From Gerris lacustris (Eukaryota > Arthropoda > Insecta > Hemiptera > Gerridae), in NCBI GenBank assembly GCA_951217055.1, contig OX578282.1, forward strand, positions 12,401,877 to 12,465,876: 64,000 nt of DNA. Direction: 5' to 3'. A program made the position numbers and the translations under genes. Below, piece after piece: positions 10,836-22,550 of the stretch (its first letter is position 1; each line of letters opens with the position of its first letter). Below the pieces are notes generated by a model, which worked only from the letters and a program-made list of their open reading frames with translations, ran no database searches and had not been told where the DNA came from.

Positions 10836-11840
10836 ATTTTTTTTTTTTTTTTTTTTTGTATACTAAATTACAGCATGCTCCACAATTAGTACTACATGCG
10901 GTTAAAGGTCAAAAATTACATTTAACAATTGGCTTAAATAAGAAAATAGACACCGATAACAACAATGACGGTAAGATAGATAATTAAACTTACAGCAATT
11001 GGAAGTTACTGCAAGCGTATTAAAAACAAGTTAGTAACAAATAACAAGAAAAGACAAAACTAAAATGAATATAGGAACTTAATTACAGACATAGTTACAC
11101 GCAAAATTATCACAGTTACAAGAATATTGATGTGCATAGTTTTAAAATAAATCAAATAACAAAGGGTTGTAGTAAATATGCTTATTAGAAAGATTAATAA
11201 CTTAACAAATTTAGACTAACAAACAAATTAACAGCCATATAGTCAATCAAAATTGGTACAGAGAAATATACTTCAAAATTATTGAGCTTAACGAAGTACT
11301 CAATAGAGATCAAAAAGTAATGAAAATATTGTAATAAGATAGGAGCAAGAGGCTTAAGGAAATAATAAATTATAGGAATAGTAAACAAAGGTTATGAAGT
11401 AAGGTAGTAGTTGTTTTTTCAGAAGGTGGTGAAGAGGTGGAGGCCACGGATCTCCTAGACTTACAGCAGCCCTAAGGAGTGAACTTCTACCGGGATCAAG
11501 TAGGCTACAGTTGAAAAGTATATGGTGTACCGACTGAGGTGATACACATCACACAGCTACATGCTGGAGAGGCCTCAATGTTGAGTCTGTGAAGATATTC
11601 TTTAAATTTACCATGGCCGGTCAGGAACTGGGAGAGCTGGAAGGATATTTCCATGTATCTGAGAGACATTCTGAAGTCCACTGAAGGGATAAATTGTCTA
11701 GTGACAGCTCCGGTAGACGAATTACTCCAAAGGTCCTGCCAGCACATTCTGCTGTCTGAGATAGCTTTTTGCTTCAAATAAGTCAAAGGAAACTTATGGT
11801 ATTGAGCCAGCGCAGGGTCTATCCCAGCGGGGGGTGTATA
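10836..11840 (-). mobile_element. 5'-truncated R1/Jockey-like LINE insertion
   Basis: The element lies on the minus strand: coding end at 11840-11505, 3' UTR, and a poly(A) tail seen as the T-run at 10837-10857. Flanks repeat 'TATGTATGTATATATGT' (10819-10835 and 11841-11857), consistent with a 17-bp target duplication, although that sequence is itself microsatellite-like. It interrupts repeat A, so it is younger than that copy. Confidence 0.75.
11505..11840 (-). pseudogene. LINE C-terminus, RNase H-side region
   Basis: About 111 codons stay open from the 5' truncation point to a stop, with no ATG of their own. The conserved C-terminal signature of R1/Jockey/LOA-type LINE polyproteins is visible: 'CWQDLWSNSSTGAVTRQFIP', then 'SQFLTGHGKFKEYLHR', then 'SPACSC'. 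In complete elements this follows the reverse transcriptase and RNase H domains, which are missing here. The frame ends just after the cysteine motif, short of the usual C..C...H..C completion, so a frameshift or early stop is likely. It has no independent activity. The LINE clade is not settled from this fragment. Confidence 0.8.
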
Positions 11841-12185
11841 TATGTATGTATATATGTGTCACTCCAGACGATATCTCCCCTTAGGATGCACTTAAAAATT
11901 TCAAACACTTTTTAAAATGTCAATAATATCAAAAGAAAGGATGAGTTCGTTGGCCAGAATTTTTGGAGTTCATTTAGGGTTCAAATTTTTACAATTTAGG
12001 GCAAAAAAAATAGCATAAAAACGTGTTTTTTCCATTTTACCCCCCATTTATATGAAAATATGATAAAAGTGTATATCACAACAATTACTCTACTCTTAAA
12101 GAGCTTTCCAACGACATGCATCTTAAAGGGTAAATACTATTTTGACTTTTATACCCCGTACCCCTGTGTGCCAATTTTTATTTTC

Positions 12186-14752
12186 ACCCATGCAAATTCT
12201 AAACCAAATTTTTCCTATATTATTATAAGCCAATAATACGCACATTTCTTTGAAAGTTCGCTCATTTAGTCATGGTGCATGACTGGACTTTTTTTTTATT
12301 AAACTCTTAATCTGAACTTATTTTTTTAATTTGTAATTTTGATTATATTACTATAATCAAAATTACATTGAGGCTAATTACTGAGAATATAGCCGGTTAG
12401 GTGATAGAATTCAAAGTTTGAAGCCCCTGATTGTTGGCAATGGAGCAAGGTTATAATATGTTTTCGAATGCGGTAGGTCAGGGTGGCGGTAGATAAAGGG
12501 GTTGGACCCTAAGTCCAGACATAGATTGATTTACAGTTCTCCTGCGTTTCTATCAGATCCCACTACACAACAACCACTTAATAGACAACTTTATTAGTTT
12601 TGGCATGTGCTCGCCGCCGAATCCTTTTAAAAAATTAAAAAACTGGAAAAAAAAACTTTAAAGAATAAAAAAATGTGATTTATCGATTTTTAGCTCACGT
12701 GAAACATCGCTATTACTTTGAAGAAAAAAGCTACTGCAAGACTGCATTTGAAGAATAGCTAGTATAGTATTTTTTGGAAGAGCAACATTGTTTTGTTTCT
12801 ATATTATGTCTGAAATTTTACCTTTTTACTAATAAAAAATTGAAACAGGTAGCAACAAAATAAATAATGTTATTGAAGAAGGAATTCAATATTATGAAAT
12901 GTTTTGTAGCCAGAGAATTAACCAAAGTTAAAAAAACATGCAGTCATATTTTGTCTTAAAAAAATCCATCAAGGATAAAAATCCTTGGTATGCCAGTTAC
13001 TGGCAAATACCCTCTTTTGGCATACAAGCTACATCCCCAATTTGATGGCATGTGTATCTTCGCCTTAAGCACATTAAGATGGAAATGGCGACGAAATTGA
13101 TTCATTATGATCAATGTTTTTAACATTGAGTTATTAAAACACAGTTGATTGGTGGCGTTACATATACACAATGTTTCTATAAGATTTCAAAACCGTTTTG
13201 AGACCTATTTTTTCAAACCGAAATTTCCATGAGGAATTTTCACATCAATTTTGAAAACTATAAACTCCAAGAACTACCTTATTTGTTTACTATCTTACAT
13301 GGAGACATTATTAAAGTTGTTGGTTAGATTAAATAGTTGTTTTACCTTTTGTTGTTAAAACTGGTTGTTATTATTACTTATGTACTGTTGTTATTACTTA
13401 TGTCTTATGTTATACATATTTGTTGATTGTTATTACTTATGTTATACATGTTTGTTGATTGTTAGTGTTATTACTTATGTTATGAAGTATTGTGATTACA
13501 ATTAGGTTAGACCATTTTAAAAACTAATTTAAATATATTGAAAGTGATTTTTGTAAGCAGTGATGTATACATACAATTTTATATAAAAAAAAAATGTAAC
13601 TTGAAGCCTTACGGCGCCACGGCATCTAGCCGATTTGTTAACTAGATATTTAAAAATGCATGTCTGTAATTTATCATAAGAAATATGTTTAACAATAAAT
13701 GGAAATTTAATTTAATGTACATTAATAAACTCCAAGACTAGTTCTAGTTAAGTCCGGTTATCATATTATCTCTACTAACATACCTACTGCGTATGTTTCA
13801 ATGCTATTTTAAGCAGTTTCAATACAAAACCAACAATTTGTTGTTGTGACCTTGAACTCAAAAAGTTTTGAAATCACCGTTTCCATGGGGTTTTGAATAC
13901 CAAACCGTTTTAAAAACTCATGGAAATGTAGTAATATTTTCGAAAAAGAATCTAGGAAAAACCATGCTCTTACAAAGCTAGAACCAGGCATATGTGTGCT
14001 TAGATTTTGGGTTCAGGCACGTTGCGAGTACGCCAACACAGCAGCGCCTAGCGATATGATTAAATTAACTAGGTATACTCGTATATGTAGATTAAATGTT
14101 TTGATTATAAACGTATTTACTTAAGAAATGATTAAGAGCAACAATTTATTTGTCGCTTCAGGCTCAGGGTATGATATTTCTAAACTTGTAAGCAAAATTC
14201 TATGGAAGTCGGCCCATTAGTTTTAGCCTCCAAGCGTCTGCACAGACTAAAACAGAAGTTGCTATAATATATGAGAAATGTAAAAATATTGCTTGTACCA
14301 GTAATTACTAGTTTTAAAAACTGCCTTTTAGTTTTTGTTAATAGATTGCATGCAAAAAAACCCCGATTGCATCACGATAAAAAGTGCATAAAGGAAAGTA
14401 TGAAGTAACGTGGTGATGCACTATGCAACTATAGAGAACGGAAGTTGGTATTGTTTACCGCGGGGAAGATATGAAACGAGAGCGGATACTATATTATATG
14501 GGTTTAAGAAATTTACACTTGACTGGTATATCAACTAAGCAACTAACAGGCTTCACTTCTACACTTTATACTTAATGCTTGGAAAATAGTAGAAATAAGC
14601 TTACAGATGTAAACATTGCACACATGAGTACCACAATAAAACAGTCGCTGCTCAAAAAATTTATACGCCACTTTACTATCTAATATTCAAATCGCAAAAA
14701 TTCAAAATATTTGGATCATGTATAAATGTATTGGTTTTTTTAAATCAGGTTA
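12186..14752. other. Unassigned stretch
   Basis: A short motif 'gttattacttatgtta' recurs four to five times between 13370 and 13490 with irregular spacing. Blocks near 13170 and 13850 share an 'aaaccgtttt' phrase. Frames at 12956-13171 and 13809-13991 (minus) have no recognisable content. Confidence 0.45.
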
Positions 14753-14831
14753 TAGTCCAGGAGATAGCGTGCGAAAAAGTGTCTGACTAACATCAAGCTA
14801 GAATTTTGTGCATAAGTAAATATTTTGGTGC

Positions 14832-15560
14832 TAATCAGCTTTAAGGACAAAAATGAAAAAGAATTAGGAAGGAGAATTTGCTTGGCTTGGAAGAAATATT
14901 GGGCTATGAAATTTATTATGAAGAACCCTTGCATTAATCTAAGAAAGAAGGGCCAGGTATTCAATACTTGTATCCTACCATGTCTTACTTACGGCTCTCA
15001 GACTTGGAACCTAAACAAAAACATTCTACGTAGACTTGAAGTGACACAAAGAGCAATGGAAAGGTCCATGAAAGGAGTCAGATTAAAAGATAAGATAAGA
15101 GGTAGCATCATAAGACAGGAGACCGGGGTTAAGGATGTAGTCCAAGCAGTCAAGTTGCTAAAATGGAATTGGGCTGGCCACTTGGCAAGATTAAAAGATG
15201 GAAGGTGGACCAAGGAGGCAACACTGTGGACACCATACTTAGGGAAAAGAAAGCAGGGGCGACAGAAAAAAAGATGGGAAGATGATATTCGGCAAAAGGC
15301 AGGACTTGCTTGGTATAAGACAGCAACGAACCGCGAAGAGTGGAATAAATTGGGAGAGGCCTTCGCTCAAACTGGGCCTGGTTCTAACAACTGAAAAAAA
15401 AAAAACAAAAAAAAAAACATTATTTTTTATAGTCTTGGTAGTAACAAGTAAAATATATTTTGTAGTTAGTACATTAAATTAACTATTTAATTTTAATTTT
15501 TTTTTTATACAAACTTTATATGTGTTTGAACCAATAAAGAGGCTTATTTATTTATTTATT
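14832..15560 (+). mobile_element. 5'-truncated RTE-like LINE insertion
   Basis: A 15-bp target duplication TAAATATTTTGGTGC flanks the insert (14817-14831 and 15561-15575). It holds the C-terminal coding end, a 3' UTR with an AATAAA signal near 15533, and a (TTTA)n tail. The target lies inside foldback copy 1, so the LINE arrived after it. Confidence 0.9.
14834..15394 (+). pseudogene. LINE reverse transcriptase C-terminal region
   Basis: The frame is uninterrupted from the truncation point to its TGA, about 186 codons. It shows the thumb and C-terminal hallmarks of insect RTE-like LINEs: 'LAWKKYW', 'ILPCLTYGSQTWNLNKN', 'VTQRAMERSM', 'WNWAGHLAR', 'GRQKKRWEDDIRQKAG' and 'NREEWNKLGEAFAQ'. The endonuclease and RT catalytic (F/YADD) domains are absent through 5' truncation. 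The lack of stops or frameshifts suggests a relatively recent copy. It is not expected to yield a working protein because there is no start and no catalytic domain. Confidence 0.9.
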
Positions 15561-16394
15561 TAAATATTTTGGTGCCTTAAGGAGAAGGCACCAAAAGAAA
15601 TGATAATTAAGAATATGTGGCCGGCTAAGTTCGCCTGGTGGACATATAGCATGGCAATAGGCATTTAAAAAATACAGACCGGTGGGGAGCAGCCATGTCC
15701 CGTCCTTTATGGTGGACAATATGGTGTTCTTGATCCTGAGTACGAACTTATTTAGTAAACCAATAATCAAGTTGATGGTAGTTTGTCACTTAATAGGTGA
15801 CCTCTTTGATTTGGAGTAATATTTCATTAATTACCTATTAAGTGAAAAACTACCATCACCTTGATTATTGGTTTACTAACTAAGTACGTACTCAGGATCA
15901 AGAAAATCACATTGTACACCATAAAGGACGGGACATGGCCGCTCCCCACCGGTCTGTATTTTTCAAATGCCTATTGCCATGCTATGTCCACCAGACGAAC
16001 TTAACCGACCACATATTCTTAAAAGGCACCAAAAGATTTACTTGCACATAAAATTCTAGCTTGACGTTCGTCAAACACTTTTTTAGCACTCTATCTACTG
16101 GACTATTATAATTTAAATTAATAGGTATAAAGTAAGCAATTTACCATATCACATATACCTACTAAGGTTTTAGGGCTGGATTTAAAGTATATGGGCCCCT
16201 AGATGGATGATTTGGTGTGGGTCCCCTCCCCTGCATTTCGCTAAGACTAAATATTAAGGGATCAATCTTACGGGGTCTGAAATGGAGGGGTACCTTACTA
16301 AAGACATTTAAAGAAATCAAGACCTATCAAAATCTATTTTAAATTACCGAGAGACTTGCCAAAACAAACAGTTATTACGCATAATTTTAATTTA

Positions 16395-16510
16395 ACTTAC
16401 CAAAGTACGGAAACTATGTGATCGCTTTGTAGAACGAGATTTTTTTATGTCTCCGTATTAAACAATTCCAAGATGGAAATCCATTTCAGACATCAGGGAA
16501 CATTTTTAGT
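16395..16510 (-). repeat. Helentron-like family H, 3' fragment
   Basis: In reverse it contains 'atgttccctgatgtctgaaa', 'ggagacataaaa' and a decayed terminal hairpin with 'cataGTTTCCGTACTTTGG'. Confidence 0.55.
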
Positions 16511-16650
16511 CTCTTGACTCAAACAAATATTTTTTATAAACTACTGTATTGGACTCAGTGAACCTCAAAAAGAGTAAATCCATTAAAAACTCAAAATTGA
16601 ATTTTTCCGCGAACACAATTCTTTCTCTTAATACATTAAAAAAATATAAA

Positions 16651-16820
16651 AAGTAAAGTGTGCATCAGGATGATATAAAAAAGTAAAGTGTGCATCAGGA
16701 TGATATAAAAAAGAAAAGTGTGCATCAGGATGATATAAAAAAGTAAAGTGTGCATCAGGATGATATAAAAAAGTAAAGTGTGCATCAGGATGATATAATA
16801 AAGTATAGTGTGCATCAGGT
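16651..16820. repeat. 30-bp tandem repeat (five and a half copies)
   Basis: Unit 'aagtaaagtgtgcatcagga' plus 'tgatataaaa' starts at 16651, 16681, 16711, 16741 and 16771, with a partial sixth at 16801. Only single-base differences occur (at 16714 and 16799, for example), so the array is recent or homogenised. Confidence 0.95.
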
Positions 16821-17424
16821 GATTATTTAAACTTCATTTTCGATTTTCTGCAAAGTTAAATTTATTTTCATCAATATCTCTGGAACAAGATTTTCCCCGG
16901 TAAAACGAAATATGGTTTGATTCGCATTCAAATGGATAAAATTTTTGAAAAAAACTAACTTTTTTTTTTAATCAACGGAACAGTTTTCAAGAAATAATAT
17001 TAGCTAAGCTTCCAAATTTAGAGCTAAAATTCATTTCTCGATTTTGCCTTACATATGATTTATCCGAACCAATATTCAATATGCAAAATTTCATCCATTC
17101 ATGCAAAACGTTTAGGCTCCATCCATCTGGACAAACGGCAGATTTTACTAACCACTTTTTTGACTCAACGGACTTGAAAACGTGTAAATCCATTAAGATT
17201 TTTTCAATCCTTTAATTCTTTTCATAAAAAATTGGCATAAATGAACGCAGGTGATTCCGTCCTCTATAAATATGTAGGTTTCACTTCCGAGTTCCGACTT
17301 TACCAAGGTTTGGAAGCATTCTTTGAGCAGGCCCCGTTGTGGTGCGGGCGCCTATGTCGCCTTACACGTTTAGGTTCTTCAAGACCCCTTTTTTTAAGTT
17401 TGATTATGGTCTTTAGTCTGTGGA
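16821..17424. other. Unassigned stretch with dispersed phrase
   Basis: The phrase 'aaatccatta' with a preceding 'ggacttgaaaacgtg' recurs near 16575 and 40270, so part of this is another low-grade dispersed repeat. The frames at 16987-17193 and 17241-17450 are unsupported. Confidence 0.45.
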
Positions 17425-17468
17425 CACGCATAGACAAACTACTGGGCTAATAATGCCCATCATCAGAG
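17425..17468 (-). mobile_element. Possible PLE terminus, degraded hammerhead-like core
   Basis: The minus strand reads CTGATGA, stem II GGGC/GCCC around 'attatta', then AGTA in place of GAAA. The loss of GAAA would kill catalysis. It may be a PLE relic, but the evidence is one motif only. Confidence 0.3.
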
Positions 17469-17470
17469 CT

Positions 17471-18228
17471 TAATAAGTTGAAACCTCAATTATCAATTGC
17501 TTTATAACTATACCTTTATAACAAGGTTGTCATAATATATTCATTGTAGAATAAAAATTACAGTGTTTTCCTAAACTATGATAATATAAAGAAAATTAAG
17601 TACACAATTTTCTATATTAAATAGTTCTTAAAGACCTTGTTTTAAAATGACAAAAAACACAGATTTGTGACAGCACGTGCTCCAAAGTAGACCCAGATGC
17701 AAGGACCATGCGCCATGCGGCCCACCCAGACTATAAGCTCATCGTATTACCATTTAATGTTAGTTTTTAAGTTTTTTTCTGTAATAAAAAAAACCCAAAA
17801 TGTTTCTATTAAGAACTGCTAAACGTTTACCTAATGAAAGAATAATTCATAAACTGTTTTTTTTTTCTCAAAAGAAAGAGGTTTTCATAAGGACCTAAGG
17901 GTCCTTAGCCGTTGTTTTAATGCTAAAAAGATAGTTTTGCAACCCTTATTAGGTAGCTCAGTGTGTGGGCTAACCAAAAACCTACCTTCGGCCCTAAACG
18001 AATAAGTAATACGGTGATACGCCCCTTTGACGTTTGCCTCGGGGATATATGTTATAAAGCCTTACCTTGTTATGAGGGGCAGGGAGAAACAAAGGGAATA
18101 TGAGCTTCCGAAGAAGCTAAAACCTATAAATTTTGCTTCCAAAGGTTTCCTTAAGATATACTACTGTTAGAGTAATTAGTTGAAAAAAAGCTATTCATAT
18201 AATAAACGAAGTATTTATAAAATTAGTA
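17471..18228. other. Unassigned stretch
   Basis: It contains the short palindrome 'aaggacctaagggtcctt' at 17891. No gene was seen. Confidence 0.45.
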
Positions 18229-18545
18229 CAGATGAGTCCCTCTAATCCAGCACATACGGGACCATGCAATGTCGGATTACTGGATTTTGATAATAAATAC
18301 TTATTATATTATTAAAACAGAAACAAGACACAATAAAACTAGCGTTTATTATGCAAGATATGAGAACGAACAAACAACGACTGATGGTTTGCTTTTGTTT
18401 ACCCTAGTGCCTCTATGTTTCCCAGTTTTCCTCTCATTTAGTTATCTTATCTTACACGTGGCAAGAGGGGAGGAGGCCTCAGCCTTAGTGCCGGATTACT
18501 GGTCGTGCCGGATTGGCGGAGTATTGGACTACAGAGACTCAACTG
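18229..18545. mobile_element. Pogo/Tigger-like MITE
   Basis: A 317-bp element has termini CAGATGAGTCCCTCTAATCC and its mirror ending 'GAGACTCAACTG', flanked by TA (18227-18228, 18546-18547). The subterminal 'taatccggcac' motif is typical of pogo/Tigger-type MITEs. The 103-codon frame at 18269-18580 runs out past the right terminus and is not a transposase. Confidence 0.75.
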
Positions 18546-18789
18546 TACATAATACATGTAACAAATGTTCGAAAAGTTAAAATTTATTTAGTTGAATTAA
18601 CTAAGATTTAATAATATTTATAATAAGGGCAATAACATATATAAGCATTAGTAGTATACTCATAAAATTCAATCGGTTCTATTGTTCTATCAACAAAGGA
18701 AAAATTGCGGAACTAATTAGAAAAAACAAAAAATGGTTTTATAAACAAAGAAAATAACATGTAAGTTTATTGTAGGGTACCCTTAATAA

Positions 18790-18875
18790 TCTTAATTTAA
18801 AGTTGTGGATCCATTTGGGTAGAAAGAAAAAGACCAAATCTTTACATTTTCGGCAACGTTTCGGCCTAGCCGGCT
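18790..18875 (-). mobile_element. PLE terminal repeat, inverted copy
   Basis: It mirrors 19557-19641 with few differences, including 'GGCCGAAACGTTGC' and 'aagatttggtctttttct'. On the minus strand the core is 'GGCTAGGCCGAAACGTTGC', the stem II and GAAAC-GTT part of a PLE hammerhead; the CTGANGA part is cut off by the junction at 18870-18876. Confidence 0.65.
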
Positions 18876-19025
18876 ATGAAGGAAGCTCTGAACATCGCAA
18901 TAAAATCTGACAAGACTGTCAATATCAAAACATATTCTCGGTCTCTAAACAAATTCTACAGTGGAATATACTGCGATCACACGAAGCCAAATCCCCGCCG
19001 TGGACAACAAGCTCTGCCTTCTTGA
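18876..19025 (+). pseudogene. PLE GIY-YIG C-terminal tail
   Basis: A 49-codon frame aligns with the C-terminus of the PLE frame at 48666-48989: here 'EALNIAIKSDKTVNIKTYSR' and 'SLNKFYSGIY', there 'EALNIAIKLDTTVNIKTDSR' and 'SLNKYYSGIY'. This is the segment after the GIY-YIG nuclease core of Penelope-like polyproteins. The RT and nuclease cores are gone. The frame begins at the junction with an inverted terminal repeat, so the ATG at 18876 is a chance methionine in the old frame. Confidence 0.8.
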
Positions 19026-19641
19026 TTACGTGGCGGGTTGCAGTTGCCTTTAAACTTGCTTCATGTAGTTAAACGTACCTCTTTTCAAATTTATGTTTAA
19101 AATCCTAGTCTTATACTAACGCTTATTTATTTATTATGTATTTTTATTTTATACTTAATTTTTATAACAACATAACTGTAGTAACGTAAACACACCAGGT
19201 GATAACAGGATGATAAGAGACAGGCATTTTATCACTGCCTGTTTGGTTTTTTAGTTCATTACCTGTGATATCGTTTTAATTTTAGCTTAATTGTTACCTA
19301 CTGTTATCATGTTGTTCTCAATCGTTTTTGTTTATTATTGTTAGCCGGTTTTGCGACGAGTCATTGAAAAAATTGATGTTTAGACGGCGGAACTGCCAAG
19401 CATAGTTCCTACACAGTTTTAAATTTTTACTCTCATTATGTACCTGTAACTTCACTGGTATTTATTATTCATTCTAGTCCTTACTATATGTTTTATTCGT
19501 GTTCAACGCCAATATTGTAGTTATCAACAAATATATTATGTTTTAGGCTTGAAAATGGCCGGCTAGGCCGAAACGTTGCACCAAATGTAAAGATTTGGTC
19601 TTTTTCTTTCTATCCAAATGGATCCTCAACTTTAAATAAAG
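19026..19641 (+). mobile_element. PLE 3' UTR and terminal repeat with hammerhead-like core
   Basis: After the coding tail comes a 500-bp AT-rich 3' UTR ending in 'CTTGAAAATGGCCGGCTAGG' with 'CCGAAACGTTGC' (19548-19578). Stem II is GGCC/GGCC around 'ggcta', followed by GAAAC-GTT. The CTGANGA half is altered to CTTGAAAA in this subfamily; the same change occurs at 31191 (+) and 48112 (-). Confidence 0.65.
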
Positions 19642-20109
19642 AAAATATCGTTAGCCAAGACTTTCTTGCGAAACACATAACTCCCTCGTACCTGAGAAAA
19701 ATCGGTTCGTGAAACTGAGATATTAAAAAAATAAATATTTATCTGATGTTTAAGTTTGAGCATGCGCAATGGCTACTATAAATCTAATTACAATGACATT
19801 GATATGAGGGCATAACCTCCACAATCCCTGAAGATTTAATCGAAATATGATAAAAATTGTGAAAGTTTTTCGTGGGGGAAGGATCTAACTGCGCATTGGG
19901 TACGACTGGACCGATCATGATGAAATTCATATGGCATCCATCATACATTAGATCCTCTACTGCGAAATCGGACCGTTAGGTCACGAGAAATTTACATTTA
20001 AATGATTTTACGTTTGCGTACGTGCAGAGGTTACCATTGATCCGTGAGCAATAAAATTCATCGGGGACCATCTAAAGTCTAATCCCTGAAAATTGTGGAA
20101 GTTATGCGT
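19642..20109. other. Unassigned stretch
   Basis: It holds two copies of the loose phrase 'atgaaattcat...aatcggac', seen in several repeat families here. No gene. Confidence 0.4.
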
Positions 20110-20280
20110 GTGGCAAGGATTCGCGGACAAACAGACACGAACATAAATTTATTAAGGATGGTCTAAAATAACAAAAATTGTTAGGATAGCCTAAAACTAT
20201 AAAAATAAATGTAACCTCTCAAAAGTGAACACAATGTTTCCGCTACCTTTGGTAGACTCGGAAGCAATAAAGTTGATGGA
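20110..20280 (+). repeat. Helentron-like family H, decayed 3' end
   Basis: A CAGA-type tract ('ggacaaacagacacgaac') and a terminal hairpin 'TTTCCGCTACCTTTGGTAGA' followed by 'ctcggaagc' (20235-20265) are recognisable. Confidence 0.5.
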
Positions 20281-21479
20281 ATAACTGACTAAGAGGGTTA
20301 TATTAAAAAAGACCAGTTTTGACAAATTTGTCTGTATAACTGTATTATCAGTTCATTGATAAAGATAATAGTTTCATTGGTTAATTAGATTTAATTAATA
20401 ATTAGTGGATTGTAATTTATTAATTGTGTGAGTTGTGCGATCTGAACTATAATAAAATTTTCGTCAAATTTTCGTTTATATTATTAAGTTTTGTTCTTCG
20501 AGATTTATTCGCTATGACTGCTGCAAAAGATTTTCTGTGATAATTTATTCATTTTATTAATAATTTGCTCGAACCAGCGGCCTAACAAGTACATAAAGTT
20601 ATGGCACGTGACAGAAGCCAACTAATGTACTTAAAGTATTCAGTAGCAATAAAAAAACTTCTTCAGATAAACGTCGGTGAATATTTTGTTTAGGCTATTA
20701 TCGTGAGTAAGGATCTCGGCGTGCTAACTCAAGTGCGTATTAATGCCATTCAAATCTCACATAATATGAAGCCATCGTTAATTCGATCTGTATAAACGCG
20801 TAAATAATACGTAACTTGTACTGAACAGTGACATCTCAATGTCTTCCCTTTATGGTTGCCGCTTGGGATAATGTGAAGGGAAGGATTGAGTGGTCAAACG
20901 CACGCGCACTTCAAACTCAAGTGCTTAACCAGACAGAGGGTTAAATGTGAAGCTATATTCAAACGAGCAGTATGCAGATCCTGCAATTTGAATTATTTAC
21001 TCTTTTGATTAATTATTACTAAGTATTAAACGATAAAGCCTTTGCATAGGAGGCGTGTGCATCTTCTATTTGTATAATCATTCCATTCCAAGATATTTGA
21101 TGAAAAAAAGAAAAGGATAGTAAAAAAAACTGCTCATCACAAAAGATGAGCCAAGCAGAGATTTTAGAATTGATGAACTCCAAAAGGATAACAGCAATTC
21201 AACTAAAATAATTTCAAGATAAAAATAACTTTTTATATACTACGTTTTTAAATTTTCTGTTGAATCGTATGTAATGTTGATAATATAATTGTTATTGTTA
21301 TATAATATATAATGTTAGTGAAAAAAATATATTTCCGAATTTATTTACTTCACATAAATGACAACCATCCAGAGAGCTGATCCTAAACCTATAAAAGGAT
21401 AAATCTTTGTACAACGGATCTCCCCAACACCAAATCTAAAGTGTGCCATCGATATATTTGAAATAATATAATCGATATT
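20281..21479. other. Unassigned stretch
   Basis: No gene, TIR or repeat shared with the rest of the window was recognised. Confidence 0.45.
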
Positions 21480-21800
21480 TCCTGTTTTGCTGTCATTCAA
21501 TTTTTATCTATCACAAATTTGAGACCCGTCAAAATGAAGATTGCTTAAATATTGGATATGGCAAAACAAATAAAATAACTTGCGGATTTTTTCCGAACTA
21601 ACTTTCCGCACAGCAAAATTTGCGGAAAATTAATTAAATTCTGCTGAAAGATGACTAAAAGTATTAAAATAATGCATTGTCATCGTGTTCTGATCTATAC
21701 TAAAAGTTTCAAATGTCTAGCTATTCGGGAAGTTAGTTAGAAATCGATTGCCAGACTTATACCGGACAAACAAACAAACAAACAAACAAACAATCAAGAA
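21480..21800 (+). repeat. Dispersed repeat ending in a (CAAA)n tract
   Basis: The block 'tctagctattcgggaagtta' precedes a CAAA microsatellite at 21766-21794. Layout (sensor-like phrase, then a short-unit tract beginning 'ggacaaac') parallels family H, though the sequence differs. Confidence 0.45.
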
Positions 21801-21936
21801 TGCAAGCTAATAAAAACGTAGTAAAAAGAAGATGAAAAATGAGCTCGGGGCATGTCAAAACTTTTCCTTGTCAAATAATTCCGAAATGGCGCTAGATATT
21901 AAGTTAAATATGGATTATTTATCTGAGGGCACAGCA

Positions 21937-21958
21937 GTGCTTCGACGAAGTCGAGCAC
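21937..21958. repeat. CpG hairpin
   Basis: GTGCTTCGAC, loop GAA, GTCGAGCAC, with one bulged base. It lies in a slightly GC-richer block (21885-22010) with no coding support. Confidence 0.6.
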
Positions 21959-22550
21959 AGCCGTGCCATCCATTACTAGAACCAACTCAAGGCGTTTTGA
22001 ATCCCCTTCTATTATCTTATTAAAGATACTTATATATGTAAACTTAATTTTAAGTGAGAGTTCATTACAAACTGAACCAGAAATAAAAATTTCACACCTC
22101 TACTTGTATTAGTTCATAAGATAATAATATGATAAAGTTTTGTTATTTTGCAACTGATCTAAGGCACTTCGAGCAACAAATTATTATTGTAATCTACTCT
22201 TCAATACATTTCATTTGATACCCCACTCAAATTTTTTGTTTTAAAAAAAAGGAAGGAATTATTCGCCATTTTGGATTTGAACAGCTGATAATTTTTATTT
22301 AGCTATATTTCTCCTGATGTGTGCGTCAAAACTATCATTTTTATGCGATATATTTTATGCTTATCGCAAGTTTTGTTGTAACATTTATATTTTAAAGTCT
22401 ATCTAATTTTACCTCTTTTTATGTTCTCAATTTATGAACTTTAAGTTATGTTCTGCTTTGTTTTAAACCAGTAAATCTCCGACGTGAAATAATGCCACCT
22501 CTCACTAATTATTTGTTATTAAGGTAACTCAATTTCTACCCCAATCGGCT

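Larger units (their letters stand above)
10690..12185 (-). repeat. Dispersed repeat family A, copy 2, split by a LINE
   Basis: Segments 10690-10818 and 11858-12185 are, in order, the reverse complement of the window's first 360 bases. The continuity breaks at a T-run, exactly where a LINE end (10836-11840) with matching flanking duplications sits. Confidence 0.75.
14755..16103. mobile_element. Foldback family F, copy 1, split by a LINE
   Basis: Termini are 'GTCCAGGAGATAGCGTGC' at the left and its degraded mirror ending 'GGAC' at the right, flanked by TA on both sides (14753-14754 and 16104-16105). Almost the whole length is an inverted repeat: the arms carry 'ctaacatcaagctagaat', 'gcatggcaataggcat' and 'catcaacttgattattgg' type blocks. 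Copies are at 28075-28565, 41140-41466 and 52581-53584. Terminal form and TA duplication would fit a Tc1/mariner-mobilised MITE or foldback element; no transposase is present. Confidence 0.75.

Noticed and set aside
14998..15213. Minus-strand frame of 71 codons
   Set aside because: Shadow of the LINE frame at 14834-15394.
18269..18580. 103-codon frame
   Set aside because: Lies almost wholly in the pogo-like MITE and runs across its terminus; no transposase motif.
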